A DNA stretch of 64,000 nt from Pontiella sulfatireligans (lineage in GTDB: Bacteria; Verrucomicrobiota; Kiritimatiellia; Kiritimatiellales; Pontiellaceae). The notes beneath the pieces were generated by a model. That model saw only the letters and a program-made list of their open reading frames with translations, was not told where the DNA came from and made no database searches. This document shows positions 46,468 through 55,509 of the stretch, one piece after another. The stretch is from positions 496,001-560,000 of the forward strand of contig NZ_CAAHFH010000003.1 in the NCBI RefSeq assembly GCF_900890705.1, written 5' to 3'. The position numbers were made by a program, and so were the translations under genes. Positions within the stretch are counted from its first letter, which is position 1; every line of letters begins with the position of its first letter.

Positions 46468-48189
46468 CTAGGTGGATCCTGTCGGCTTTTCGAGTTTCCG
46501 GTTCGGCGGCTCGATCAGCATATGCTCGATCGGCGCGCCGGCGGGAATCATCGGGAACACGTTGTCGGTCTTCTCAACTTCGCAGTTGATCAGGCACGGC
46601 CCCTCGTTGTAGTCGAGCGCACTCTGCAGCACGCGCTTCACATCGCCGGGGCGGCGCAGGTTAAAACCCTTGATGCCGAACGATTCAGCCAGCTTGACGA
46701 AGTCGGGGTTGCCCTCGAGATCCACCCCGCTGGTGCGGTCTTCATAGAACAGCTCCTGCCATTGGCGCACCATGCCGAGATAATGGTTGTTCAAAACCAC
46801 GATCTTGATCGGCAGCTTATGCAGCGCCGCCGTCGCCAGTTCAAAGAAGGTCATCTGGAAACCGCCGTCGCCAACGAAGCAAACATTGACGTCGTTCGGG
46901 CGCCCAAAGGCCGCGCCAATGCAGTACGGCAGGCCAACGCCCATCGTGCCGGCACCGCCGGAGCTGAGCCAGTTGTAGCGGCTGTCGTTCAAATAGAACT
47001 GCGCAGCCCACATCTGATGCTGCCCAACGTCGGTCGCCACGCAGGCCTTGCCGTCAGTAAGCTTGTAGAATTCATCAATGATGTGCTGCATCTTGAGGCC
47101 GCCCTGCCGCTTGAACTTCAGCGGATACTTGGCCTTGTAACCATCGAGATGCTTGCGCCAGACCGCGGTCTCGAGAACAGGCACATGCTTGATCAACTCT
47201 TCGAGCGCCGTCTTGGCATCGGCCACGCAGGCGATCTGCGGCTGGATCATCTTGCCGATTTCGGTGGCATCGATGTCGATGTGGATGATGGTGGCGTTCT
47301 TGCAGAACTCGGCAGGCTGGCCAAGAATACGGTCGTCGAAGCGCGACCCAATGTTCAGCAGCAGGTCGCACTCGCAGACGGCCTTATTGGCATAGGCGGT
47401 TCCGTGCATGCCCAGCATGCCCAGCGCAAGCTCATGGGTTTCGGGGAATACGCCCTTGCCCAGCAGCGTGGTCGTAACCGGAATCTGCGCCTTTTCAGCC
47501 AGCGTCTTCAGAATATTGTCTGCGCCGGAAATCATCGCGCCGTGTCCGGCGAGAATCAACGGACGTTCGGCCTTCGAGAGCGCCTCGGCAATTTCGTGAA
47601 TGATGTCGTTGTCTACACTAAAATCGAGACGATAGCCTGGCAGATCCATTTCGGCGTGCAGATCGGCCGTACATGGGCCGCCGCTGATATCCTTTGGAAT
47701 ATCGATCAACACCGGACCGGGACGGCCGGTGGTGGAAACATGAAACGCCTCGCGGACAATGCGCGGAATATCGTTGGGATCCTTCACCATATAGGAGTGC
47801 TTCACCACCGGCATGGTGATGCCGAAAATATCCGCTTCCTGGAAGGCATCCTTGCCGAGCATCCACGAAACCGACTGCCCGGTCAGGACAATCATTGGAA
47901 CCGAATCCATATGGGCGGTCATGATGCCCGTAAGCGTGTTGGTTGCGCCGGGGCCGCTGGTAACGAGCACCACGGCCGGCTTGCCGGTGGCGCGCGCATA
48001 GCCGTCGGCCATATGGGCCGCGCCCTGCTCGTGACGAACCAGAATAAACTTAATCTTGGTGTTGGTTGTAACCAGCGCGTCGAAAATTGGAATCGCCGCT
48101 CCGCCGGAGTAGCCGAATATGTATTCAACTCCCTCACTTTCCAGGCACCGGATAATCGCCTGCCCGCCTTCCATGATTTCATTAGCCAT
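46468..48189 (-). CDS. ilvB: Acetolactate synthase, catalytic (large) subunit
   Basis: 573 residues, biosynthetic-type length. It condenses pyruvate to acetolactate, first step of valine/leucine synthesis. GYSGGAAIPIFDAL, the catalytic glutamate in LVRHEQGAAHMADGYAR (near 53), VTSGPGATNTLTGIMTAHMD, and the thiamine diphosphate motif FVGDGGFQMTFFEL...VVLNNHYLGMV are all present. It precedes ilvN on the same strand. In the window this operon has no ilvC or ilvD. Confidence 0.96.
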   Translation of the reverse strand: MANEIMEGGQAIIRCLESEGVEYIFGYSGGAAIPIFDALVTTNTKIKFILVRHEQGAAHMADGYARATGKPAVVLVTSGPGATNTLTGIMTAHMDSVPMIVLTGQSVSWMLGKDAFQEADIFGITMPVVKHSYMVKDPNDIPRIVREAFHVSTTGRPGPVLIDIPKDISGGPCTADLHAEMDLPGYRLDFSVDNDIIHEIAEALSKAERPLILAGHGAMISGADNILKTLAEKAQIPVTTTLLGKGVFPETHELALGMLGMHGTAYANKAVCECDLLLNIGSRFDDRILGQPAEFCKNATIIHIDIDATEIGKMIQPQIACVADAKTALEELIKHVPVLETAVWRKHLDGYKAKYPLKFKRQGGLKMQHIIDEFYKLTDGKACVATDVGQHQMWAAQFYLNDSRYNWLSSGGAGTMGVGLPYCIGAAFGRPNDVNVCFVGDGGFQMTFFELATAALHKLPIKIVVLNNHYLGMVRQWQELFYEDRTSGVDLEGNPDFVKLAESFGIKGFNLRRPGDVKRVLQSALDYNEGPCLINCEVEKTDNVFPMIPAGAPIEHMLIEPPNRKLEKPTGST

Positions 48190-48436
48190 GTTTTTGCCTC
48201 CAAATATGAAAGCACCTTATTTTATATCTGATTTTAGTCAATAAAAATACCAACTCAATGCATCGAAGCGGATATGACAACAAATCACGAAAAACAAAGA
48301 GCCCGAAACCCCTAATAAAACGAAACAATCGAACGTATTGAACAGCGACGGCTGAAAATAGAAATTATTCGCCAAAAAGCAAAGAGAAACGACTGCTCTT
48401 CTGAAACAGAAGATACAATAACAAAAAACAGGAAGA

Positions 48437-50491
48437 CTAAAGACCGCTTCCGATGCCGATGCCCGGATAAGCAGAGAGGCCGATGGAGAACATGACCTGG
48501 AATTCATTGTCATCATAGAAGTGGGCTCCCAGGCCGTAGCGCAGGCAGCAAAAGTTTTTATAGGCAATGGCGGCAACTTCTTCGATGTCGTTTTCGTGGT
48601 GGTCGTAGCGGCAGTAGGCCTCGAAGGAGGTGTCGGCCTCAGGAAACAGTTCAATCCTTGAAGTCCAGAGGGAGCGTTCGCCCTGCTGGTAGAGATGCTC
48701 CAACGAATAGGTAATGTCGTCCGACTCATGGGAGGCGCGTGTATTGAAATAGGGGAATTCGTTCTTGTTCCAGTCGTATGCGCCCTCCAGATCAACCATG
48801 GTCCGCTTGGTCAACGGCATGCGGGCATTAAGGAACAGCGGAGAAAACGTATCTTCCGCACCGTTCTTATCGATGAGGTAGTAGGTAAAGACATCAAGAT
48901 CAATAAAACGCGACAGCTTTCCGTCGCGCTTGGTCTGCAGCACGTTCCGCAAGCCGATCTTGAGTTTGTTTTCATCATCCAGCGTATCGACGTCGTCGAA
49001 TTGCAGCAACCGGTTGGTGGAAGTCGTGGATTGGGCGTAGATGTAGTCGACGTAAGGCTCCATCTTGTGGCGAAGCCCTTTGCCGTACCACCGCTCGCGA
49101 TCGGAAAGCACCTTGTTGGCCTGGAACGAAACCTCCATTCCTACGCCCGGAATCTGCCGCACCTCTTCGCTGCCGCCGTTGTACGCGGTGGAATCCGAGT
49201 AATAGGTAGCCCGGTAGGTTGCGCGCGGCACGACGCTGAGGAACCCAAAGGTCTGGGGCATGCTCAAAACATTGTAGGAATCGACGCGCGACGAGTTGTA
49301 GGCGCTGTCGACGTTGTTGGTTTCCCCGTAAACACGATCAAGATAGGCCACGGAGTTTTCGGACTGGAAATAAAACGGGGAGTTGCCGAGCTTGGTGCGG
49401 TAGAGGTCGGCGGAATACTCAACCCGGTTCAGGTTGTCATAATAATCGTTCAGCCGGGTGGAGACAAAAGCCTCTGTTCCCACATAGCTGTTTCCATACA
49501 CCAGCGACGCATAGTTTTCGGGCTGCGGATTCTTGCGGTATTCCGATTTGAAGAATTCCTCCAGCACGGCGGGGTCGCTGAGGTAGTTCCATTTGGTGTT
49601 CAGGTAGGCCGTGTCCGTAAAGTTGTAAAGCTCTTCAAGCTTCAAGCGGTACCGGTCGCGATCGATCTGGTCGCGTGCTTCTTCAGAGTCAAACTTTGTG
49701 TAAGGGTCTTGGTCATACAGGTGGAACGCAGAAAACTCACCGACCGAATTGGGATAGTCCCAAGCAAAGCCCTGCCCCAACCCCACGCCTCTTTTCGCAT
49801 ACAGGTTGACGTCGGTAAGGGAGTCGATATTCTTATTCACCGGCACTGTGGCGCGGATCAAGGCAAACGCCCCCCATTCTGAGCCATAGCCCACCCGATA
49901 GCTAAAGATGCTTTTCTCCAGATCCTGGCGCCAGTACGGCAGGTAGAACACCGGCACTTTACCCAGATAGACCGTAACGCCCTTGGCTTTGATGTAGCGT
50001 TCATCCACCAAATAGGCCTCTCTGGCCCGCAAATGGTAGTGCGTCTTTTCCTCTGGGCAGGTGGTGAAGGTGGCGCCTTTAAGCAGGTATTCATTGGTCG
50101 AAACGCGTTCAACGTGATCAACGCTCATCAAGACCGGATCAAATTCAAAGGCGGACGGGCCGAAATCACCGGTCTGCGTGATGTAGTTGTAGTTCAACTC
50201 GGTTCCCTGCCAAACCACGTTGTCGCGTTCGAAATGGATATCGCCCTCCATGTGCAGGTCGCCGGTGTCGGGGTTGCCCGATACCATGTCGGCACTAAGC
50301 ATCACGTTCTCAAAGCGTCCGGTCACGCCGCCACTGGCAATCATGGTTCCATTGGTATACTCCAACCGGGAGGCTTGCAGGTCAAAAGGTTCATCGGGAA
50401 TGGTTTCGGGCAGGTCGATGCCGGAAGCCAGAGCCAAGGAGGCCGCACCAGCCACAACCAGGAAAACAAGCGTGAGCCTAGCTTTCCTCAT
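48437..50491 (-). CDS. lptD: LPS-assembly protein LptD (OstA)-like
   Basis: 684 residues with a signal peptide (LTLVFLVVAGAASLALA). Residues 40-150 form the beta-jellyroll/OstA domain (LEYTNGTMIASGGVTGRFEN, DNVVWQGTELNYNYITQTGD), and the rest is a predicted beta barrel with alternating aromatic strands; TFTTCPEEKTHYHLRAREAY followed by VFYLPYWRQDLEKS is the characteristic LptD segment. LptD inserts LPS in the outer membrane. It overlaps the preceding BamD-like gene by 14 bases. The cysteine pattern is reduced compared with E. coli. Confidence 0.85.
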   Translation of the reverse strand: MRKARLTLVFLVVAGAASLALASGIDLPETIPDEPFDLQASRLEYTNGTMIASGGVTGRFENVMLSADMVSGNPDTGDLHMEGDIHFERDNVVWQGTELNYNYITQTGDFGPSAFEFDPVLMSVDHVERVSTNEYLLKGATFTTCPEEKTHYHLRAREAYLVDERYIKAKGVTVYLGKVPVFYLPYWRQDLEKSIFSYRVGYGSEWGAFALIRATVPVNKNIDSLTDVNLYAKRGVGLGQGFAWDYPNSVGEFSAFHLYDQDPYTKFDSEEARDQIDRDRYRLKLEELYNFTDTAYLNTKWNYLSDPAVLEEFFKSEYRKNPQPENYASLVYGNSYVGTEAFVSTRLNDYYDNLNRVEYSADLYRTKLGNSPFYFQSENSVAYLDRVYGETNNVDSAYNSSRVDSYNVLSMPQTFGFLSVVPRATYRATYYSDSTAYNGGSEEVRQIPGVGMEVSFQANKVLSDRERWYGKGLRHKMEPYVDYIYAQSTTSTNRLLQFDDVDTLDDENKLKIGLRNVLQTKRDGKLSRFIDLDVFTYYLIDKNGAEDTFSPLFLNARMPLTKRTMVDLEGAYDWNKNEFPYFNTRASHESDDITYSLEHLYQQGERSLWTSRIELFPEADTSFEAYCRYDHHENDIEEVAAIAYKNFCCLRYGLGAHFYDDNEFQVMFSIGLSAYPGIGIGSGL

Positions 50492-51587
50492 TTCCCGCTT
50501 CCTTTCCGAACCATGGCAGCGGCCGCGAACGCGGCGCGACGGCAGCGGTATCTTCCGGCATAGCCATCAGCGCCTCCAACTCGCCGATGCGCTCCTGGGC
50601 TTCGGGAACCAGCACGCTCAAAGGATATTCCTCCTGCAGCGCGTTATAATAGATGATGGCGGATGCCGGCTGCTTAGGCACCTTGGCGTAGAAACGGGCT
50701 TCCTGATACACCTTGCCGGCCTTGATTTCGTAAAACTGGTTGCGCAGCTGAATGATCTCATTCTTCCGGGCAGAATCGGAATAGGTCGACAAAAACACCG
50801 TCGTGGCGGTCAACGTCCGGTCCAGCGTATCCAAATTATTGGGATACCTCTCCCTCAACTCTTTCAGGCAGTTGATCTGTCGCCAAGCGCCTTCCTCCGC
50901 ATGCTTGCTTTCCGGATAACGATAGCCCAGCACGCCGTAAGACATAATCGCCAGCTCCAGATCCTCGGCATGCTCATAGCATTGCCCAATCATGAACTGC
51001 GCTTCCGGCGCCCGCACCCACTGCGGACCATTGCGGATCACCTTTTCAAAATAGTCCACGGCGTATTCCGGCGCGCGGTAGCCGCCAAACAGCCAGCGCA
51101 TACGCTTGCGCTCCATAATCTTTACGGCAATCTCAAACTGATTCTCCAACACCGAACTATAGTCGCGCATGCGGCTGGAATAGTTATCGATCAGATTCTG
51201 GTATTCCTCAAACGCCTCTTTCGCCTTGCCGCGCGCATAGAGCATATCCGCCCGGGCCCGGGCCGCCCAAGGCGCTTCCAGGCTGTTCGGCCAGCGGCGC
51301 ACGAGATACAGCATGCGGCGGTCCGCCTTTTTCAGCCGGCCTTTGCTCTGCGTGTCCCGCGCATATTTCCACTGCTCCGCCGACGTCGCCATTTTCTTGT
51401 CGAACATCACCCGCCAAGTGCCGCGCCCCTTCTCTTCAACCATATAGACGCTTTCGGGCGGGGAGCTCTTCCCGTCAGACAGGCCCTTTAAACCGGTATT
51501 CAAAGGCTCCATCACGCCACGCGATGCCACGGGAGAAAAAGAAAGCACCGCAACCAGCGCCATTAAGAAATAAGTAGAGATTCGCAT
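50478..51587 (-). CDS. BamD-like outer membrane TPR lipoprotein-family protein
   Basis: 369 residues from the ATG at 51587 with a signal peptide (MRISTYFLMALVAVLSF); no clear lipobox cysteine is seen, unlike BamD. The TPR region (about 90-350) has the BamD/YfiO character: WAARARADMLYARGKAKEAF, MIGQCYEHAEDLELAIMSYG, LGYRYPESKHAEEGAW, SAIIYYNALQEEYPLSVLVP. Directly followed by lptD, so it may take part in outer-membrane assembly. The YPESKHA and YYNALQEEYP motifs fit that call. Confidence 0.78.
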   Translation of the reverse strand: MRISTYFLMALVAVLSFSPVASRGVMEPLNTGLKGLSDGKSSPPESVYMVEEKGRGTWRVMFDKKMATSAEQWKYARDTQSKGRLKKADRRMLYLVRRWPNSLEAPWAARARADMLYARGKAKEAFEEYQNLIDNYSSRMRDYSSVLENQFEIAVKIMERKRMRWLFGGYRAPEYAVDYFEKVIRNGPQWVRAPEAQFMIGQCYEHAEDLELAIMSYGVLGYRYPESKHAEEGAWRQINCLKELRERYPNNLDTLDRTLTATTVFLSTYSDSARKNEIIQLRNQFYEIKAGKVYQEARFYAKVPKQPASAIIYYNALQEEYPLSVLVPEAQERIGELEALMAMPEDTAAVAPRSRPLPWFGKEAGNEES

Positions 51588-51637
51588 AATTCGGGACAAT
51601 CTAGTGCACCTCGGCGGAATCGGCAATTCCAAAGAAG

Positions 51638-51712
51638 TGATTCGTGAAACGCGAAGCGTGATCACTCATTCACGTTTCACGCCTCAATCGTCACTCGTTA
51701 ATAACTCTTCGC
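51638..51712. repeat. 7-nt periodic repeat array (GTGAAAC/ACGTTTC units)
   Basis: GTGATTC, GTGAAAC, GCGAAGC, GTGATCA are followed by CTCATTC, ACGTTTC, ACGCCTC, AATCGTC, ACTCGTT: two inverted arms, each unit seven bases. The array overlaps the last codons and stop of proS (51698). Confidence 0.75.
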
Positions 51713-53218
51713 AAACACCACGCGTCCGGCACTCGGCTTGCCGCAGCAGATGCACTCGCCCGCCCCACTCTCCGCGCGGTCGAACGGAACCGTTCGGATC
51801 GTTACGGAAAGCTCGTCGTTGATCTTGTCTTCACATTCCGCGGCGTCGCACCAATGGCTCATGGCAAATCCGCCGTGCGCCTCCGGGCGATTCTTGTTTT
51901 CCGGCGTAAAAAACTGCACAAATTCATCGTAAGAGTCGATTTCCTTCGTATTCGCCGCCCGATGCTCGAGCGCCCGCTGCAGCAGTCCCTGCTGGATGTC
52001 TTCCAAGGTCTGGACAATGCCGTCCACGAAAGCATCCTTATCGACGCCCTCTTTCTTGCCGGTGTCGCGGCGCACCATAAACACGGAATTATTCGCCATA
52101 TCGCGCGGCCCCACCTCGGCACGGACCGGAATGCCCTTTTTGACCCAACTCCAGCCCTTTTCACCGGCATTAATGTCGCGGGCGTCAACGACCACTTCCA
52201 CATCGCGTTCGTGGAAACGTTTCTCGCGCAGCTTGGAGGCCAGCTCGTTGCAGTAGGCCAAAATCGACTCGCGGTCCTCTTCGTTGCGGATGATCGGCAG
52301 AATCACCACGTGGCTCGGCGCCAAGCGCGGCGGCATAATCATGCCGTCGTCGTCGCCGTGCGTCATAATCATGCCACCGATCAAACGGGTCGAAACGCCC
52401 CACGACGTGGTCCATGCATAGTCCTTGGCGCCGTCGCGGTTGCTGTATTGAATGCCCGACGCCTTCGCAAAGTTTTGGCCGAGGAAGTGGCTCGTTCCCG
52501 CCTGAAGCGCCTTGCGGTCCTGCATCATGGCCTCGATGCACAGCGTGTTGACCGCGCCCGGGAAACGCTCGCCGGCCGTCTTTTCGCCTATCAGCACCGG
52601 CATCGCCATGAATTCTTCGGCGAAGGTTTGGTAGACATCGAGCATCTTGCGGGTTTCTTCCAATGCTTCCGCTTCGGTTTCGTGGGCGGTGTGCCCTTCC
52701 TGCCATAGAAACTCAGCGGTACGCAGGAACAGGCGCGTGCGCATTTCCCAGCGCACCACGTTGGCCCACTGGTTGATCAGAATCGGCAGATCGCGGTAGC
52801 TCTCCACCCACTTGGCATAGGTGGCGCCAATAATCGTTTCCGAGGTCGGACGTACAATCAGCGGCTCTTCCAGCTCGCCGGCCGGATGCAGCTTGCCGTC
52901 GTCGCCCTGCTCCAGCCGATGATGCGTCACGACAGCGCACTCCTTGGCAAAACCGTCTACATGCTCCGCTTCCTTTTCCAGATAACTCAAAGGGATAAAC
53001 AGCGGGAAATAGGCATTCACATGCCCCGTATCCTTGAACATTTTGTCCAGTCCACGCTGAATGTTTTCCCATAGGGCATAGCCCCAAGGCTTGATCACCA
53101 TGCAGCCGCGCACATCGCTGTTTTCCGCCAATTCGGCGGCACGCACCACTTGCTGGTACCACTCTGGATAGTTTTCGTCACGGGTCGGCGTAACCGCCGT
53201 TTTCTTCTGCTTTGCCAT
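51698..53218 (-). CDS. proS: Prolyl-tRNA synthetase (eukaryotic/archaeal-type, short)
   Basis: 506 residues, the short ProRS class without the bacterial INS editing domain. Class II motifs are seen: NAYFPLFIPLSYLEKEAEHV, the motif 2 region VVRWEMRTRLFLRTAEFLWQ, ETIIGATYAKWVESYRDLPI, the HGDDDGMIMPPRLAP anticodon-domain junction, and a C-terminal zinc-type domain with CICCGKPS and the conserved C-terminal tyrosine (KSY). Cytoplasmic, essential. It stands alone, framed by repeat arrays on both sides. Confidence 0.95.
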   Translation of the reverse strand: MAKQKKTAVTPTRDENYPEWYQQVVRAAELAENSDVRGCMVIKPWGYALWENIQRGLDKMFKDTGHVNAYFPLFIPLSYLEKEAEHVDGFAKECAVVTHHRLEQGDDGKLHPAGELEEPLIVRPTSETIIGATYAKWVESYRDLPILINQWANVVRWEMRTRLFLRTAEFLWQEGHTAHETEAEALEETRKMLDVYQTFAEEFMAMPVLIGEKTAGERFPGAVNTLCIEAMMQDRKALQAGTSHFLGQNFAKASGIQYSNRDGAKDYAWTTSWGVSTRLIGGMIMTHGDDDGMIMPPRLAPSHVVILPIIRNEEDRESILAYCNELASKLREKRFHERDVEVVVDARDINAGEKGWSWVKKGIPVRAEVGPRDMANNSVFMVRRDTGKKEGVDKDAFVDGIVQTLEDIQQGLLQRALEHRAANTKEIDSYDEFVQFFTPENKNRPEAHGGFAMSHWCDAAECEDKINDELSVTIRTVPFDRAESGAGECICCGKPSAGRVVFAKSY

Positions 53219-53225
53219 AGTTAAA

Positions 53226-53312
53226 ACCAGTTATTTGTTAAGAGTTATTCGTTAATCGTCCGATGCACAGAGAAGTCAATCCTGATCCCTAATACCCATT
53301 AACGATTAACCG
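53226..53312. repeat. 7-nt periodic repeat array (GTTATTT units) upstream of proS
   Basis: GTTATTT, GTTAAGA, GTTATTC, GTTAATC on the plus strand, then after about 45 bp the inverse-type units TAATACC, CATTAACG, ATTAACC. It lies between proS and the palindromic repeats. Confidence 0.7.
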
Positions 53313-53397
53313 CCGGTTTCACCGGCTCCAAAAATGAAGCGCGCAATCTACAGGAGCGCCAACCGGAATTCACGCGAAAAAGAAGACGGAGACGAGC

Positions 53398-53555
53398 GTG
53401 GGGCCGGATTCCAATCCGGCGCCCTGCGCACAGAAGGCGCCGGATTGGACGCGCTTAAGCGTAGCGAAAATAATTTGCGAAGCAAATAGTGACCAGCGGG
53501 AGCGTTTCACCGAGGCTTGAGGAACGAAAGCAATGAAATGGCAATCCGGCCCCAC
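53398..53555. repeat. Nested palindromic repeats with GGCGCCGGATTGG core
   Basis: Three related pieces: a palindrome GGGCCGGATTCCAATCCGGC at 53401-53420 (continuing GCC), a half at 53436-53448 (GGCGCCGGATTGG), and CAATCCGGCCCCAC ending at 53555. The outer pieces, 53398-53410 and 53543-53555, are perfect inverted copies, enclosing 130 bp. The same core recurs at 58825-58847. No gene lies within. Confidence 0.7.
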
Positions 53556-53571
53556 GCCGTTCATAAGACCG

Positions 53572-54609
53572 CTAATGCGGATCTGGCCCGTCATTTTGCG
53601 ACGCGTTGTTCGCCGTGAGCGACTTCAAGTCGTTTTCAAGTTCACGCAGGTTGTTTTCACGCTCCAACTGCGTCTGCTCATCCTTGAAGTGCTTGTATTC
53701 CAGTTCAGATTTTTCCACCGCCACCGCATGGCTTATTTTTCCCGCATGATCCAGCAGCTCCCGGCCGTTGAGCTGAATGATGGAATCCAGCCGATCCGCC
53801 CAATCCTTCATGTACATCGGGGTATGCTGCTGCGCCATCGTTTCGGCAAAGGCAAGGTATTGCTCCACCAGCAACCCCAACAGCCTGATTTCACTTTCCG
53901 CTAAATAGTTTTTGGCAATGCTGACATCACTTTTACGTATGGCTTTCGCATCTGCTTTGTCGAACGACTTCATACCCATCAATGGGAGCGCCGCGTCCGC
54001 ACGCCGATAGACCAGTTCCGCGGCGGTTTGTTCGCTGATCGCCCACAGCAGCTTGTTCTGAACCACCTTGAAAAATTCATGGGTCTGATCCGACGCAGGG
54101 TCGTAGTCGATGCTGGTCGTATAGATGTCTTTGATCTTCTGGTAGAAAAACCGTTCCGAAAGGCGGATTTCCCGGATGCGTTCCTGCAGTTCGTCGAAGT
54201 AGAGCATCGACTGCCCCGTCTTAAACCGGTCGTCGTTTAGCGCAAATCCCTTTACGATGTATTCCTTAAGCCGCTGGGTCGCCCAGATACGGAACCGGGT
54301 GGCCACTTGGCTTTTGACTCGGTAGCCAACGGAAAGAATCGCATCCAAGTTATAAAACGCCAGGGTTCGATTAACTGCTCGATTCCCTTCCTGACGAACT
54401 ACCGAGAAATCCTCGGTAGTTGCCGAACGCTCCAATTCACCTTCTTCATATATATTTTTCAGGTGCAGCGAAATATTGTCAGAGGAACAGTCAAACAACA
54501 CCGCCATATGCGCCTGCGTCAGCCAGACCGTCTCATCCTCCAAGCGCACATCAAGACTGATTTTCCCATCGGGATTCTGGTAGATAAGGATTTCCGAGTT
54601 GCTGTTCAT
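53572..54609 (-). CDS. rhuM: RhuM family protein (virulence RhuM-like)
   Basis: 345 residues. The whole-length pattern matches RhuM/Fic-associated proteins: ILIYQNPDGKISLDVRLEDE, TVWLTQAHMAVLFDCSSDN, NRTLAFYNLDAILSVGYRVK, SQVATRFRIWATQRLKEYIV, and a C-terminal half with YFDELQERIREIRLSERFFY then KIKDIYTTSIDYDP. RhuM was named from a Salmonella pathogenicity island; the family is common in genomic islands and near restriction-modification genes, but its biochemical function is not settled. The N-terminus looks like a winged helix. It is next to the TIR-like gene on the same strand, 137 bp apart. Confidence 0.9.
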   Translation of the reverse strand: MNSNSEILIYQNPDGKISLDVRLEDETVWLTQAHMAVLFDCSSDNISLHLKNIYEEGELERSATTEDFSVVRQEGNRAVNRTLAFYNLDAILSVGYRVKSQVATRFRIWATQRLKEYIVKGFALNDDRFKTGQSMLYFDELQERIREIRLSERFFYQKIKDIYTTSIDYDPASDQTHEFFKVVQNKLLWAISEQTAAELVYRRADAALPLMGMKSFDKADAKAIRKSDVSIAKNYLAESEIRLLGLLVEQYLAFAETMAQQHTPMYMKDWADRLDSIIQLNGRELLDHAGKISHAVAVEKSELEYKHFKDEQTQLERENNLRELENDLKSLTANNASQNDGPDPH

Positions 54610-54624
54610 TTATTCACTTCGATC

Positions 54625-54689
54625 CATTTTTGATATGAGGTCATTTGCTCTTCACTTCTTCCTCGCACCAATATCAAAGGACTGACCCC
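54625..54689. repeat. RAYT-type element end with GGACTGACCCC
   Basis: GGACTGACCCC at 54679-54689 is the right-hand terminal motif of the RAYT elements at 6350-8318, with the same TCAAAG/TTCAAG lead-in. Inverted 8-mers TTTGATAT (54627-54634) and ATATCAAA (54671-54678) suggest a residual 65-bp element. Its body lies to the left, away from the TIR-like gene. Confidence 0.6.
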
Positions 54690-54736
54690 TTCGACGGAGC
54701 CAGCGATAGAGTGAACGCGCTTAATGGTGGTTAGGC
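54690..54736 (-). other. attC-like site, 5' half, after the TIR-like gene
   Basis: Reading in the gene direction, the TIR-like gene is followed after 10 bases by GCCTAAC (fits the RYYYAAC attC consensus) and then CACCATTAAGCGCGTTCAC, as at the start of an integron attC site. The site is cut off by the GGGGTCAGTCC element at 54689, so its second half is absent. Confidence 0.45.
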
Positions 54737-54746
54737 AATCCTGTTT

Positions 54747-55496
54747 TCATGCCAACCCAATGGCTTCAAGTTCCCTTTGGATTTCCAACACTTTCTCTTC
54801 GATGTTGTTTTGAAACTGGATTCTAGAAATTCCATCAATGTCCGATTGCACTGTTGCTCCGTCCTTGAGGAGGAGACAGACACGGGGAATACCAAGACGA
54901 CCCACAAACCAACCCGCTTCGAAAATCACATTGGGTCTGGCTTGGTGGTAGGGGGTGGCGTGGTTAGCAATCTCGTCATCTGGCGTGATTAGGGCAAAGG
55001 CCAGGGCACAGGCGGATGCCGTATGCTCGAATTTATCGAGCAATGCCCGGCTCATGCCGGGCTTGCTCATCATGACGACAGGGTTGAGACCAAAATTGTC
55101 TTGGAGAAGCGATCGAAGACGGTGTGTATTCAATTCGTCATGACCGTGAATGATGAAAACATTTTTCCCTGCTGGTGGGATTGATGGCTGAGACATTGGG
55201 TTTGCCAGCTCCTGTCCAGATATGAACTCGAGGTAGTTCAAGATGTGCTCAAATTCCACGAACAGCGCCGTGTATTGATCCTCCGTAATCTCACGCAGTC
55301 CTTTGATGGTGTTAGCTTTCACGTACTTGCGCACAATGGGTGCCTTGAGTCCGTAAAGCGCCTGAAGGGCGCTCTTTGCCCGCGCAATAAATGGCCGACG
55401 ATTAGACTTCTTGCTGAAGTCGTTCAGCGCACGTACCCCTGCAGAGTGTGCAGAACGGAACCTCGCGATCAGAATTGGCGTTTCATTCGTTTCCAT
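54747..55496 (-). CDS. TIR-like nucleotide-binding protein (Cap12/Pycsar-effector-like)
   Basis: 249 residues. Residues 1-95 are helical (ALNDFSKKSNRRPFIARAKS, a predicted N-terminal sensing domain). Residues 104-249 form the predicted nucleotide-binding TIR-like domain PF10137: NVFIIHGHDELNTHRLRSLL, MMSKPGMSRALLDKFEH, ALITPDDEI...ARPNVIFEAGWFVGRLG with the glutamate typical of NAD-cleaving TIR effectors, and ISRIQFQNNIEEK. Relatives are effectors in cyclic-nucleotide-triggered antiphage systems; no cyclase is adjacent here. The gene lies between attC-like half-sites, as in an integron cassette, and next to RhuM. Confidence 0.85.
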   Translation of the reverse strand: METNETPILIARFRSAHSAGVRALNDFSKKSNRRPFIARAKSALQALYGLKAPIVRKYVKANTIKGLREITEDQYTALFVEFEHILNYLEFISGQELANPMSQPSIPPAGKNVFIIHGHDELNTHRLRSLLQDNFGLNPVVMMSKPGMSRALLDKFEHTASACALAFALITPDDEIANHATPYHQARPNVIFEAGWFVGRLGIPRVCLLLKDGATVQSDIDGISRIQFQNNIEEKVLEIQRELEAIGLA

Positions 55497-55509
55497 TGAT
55501 TCTCCATTT

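Noticed and set aside
46522..48231. A 569-codon plus-strand frame opposite ilvB
   Set aside because: It mirrors the codon structure of ilvB and shows no family signature.
53370..53594. A 74-codon minus-strand gene between proS and RhuM
   Set aside because: It is composed of the palindromic repeats and has no coding features.
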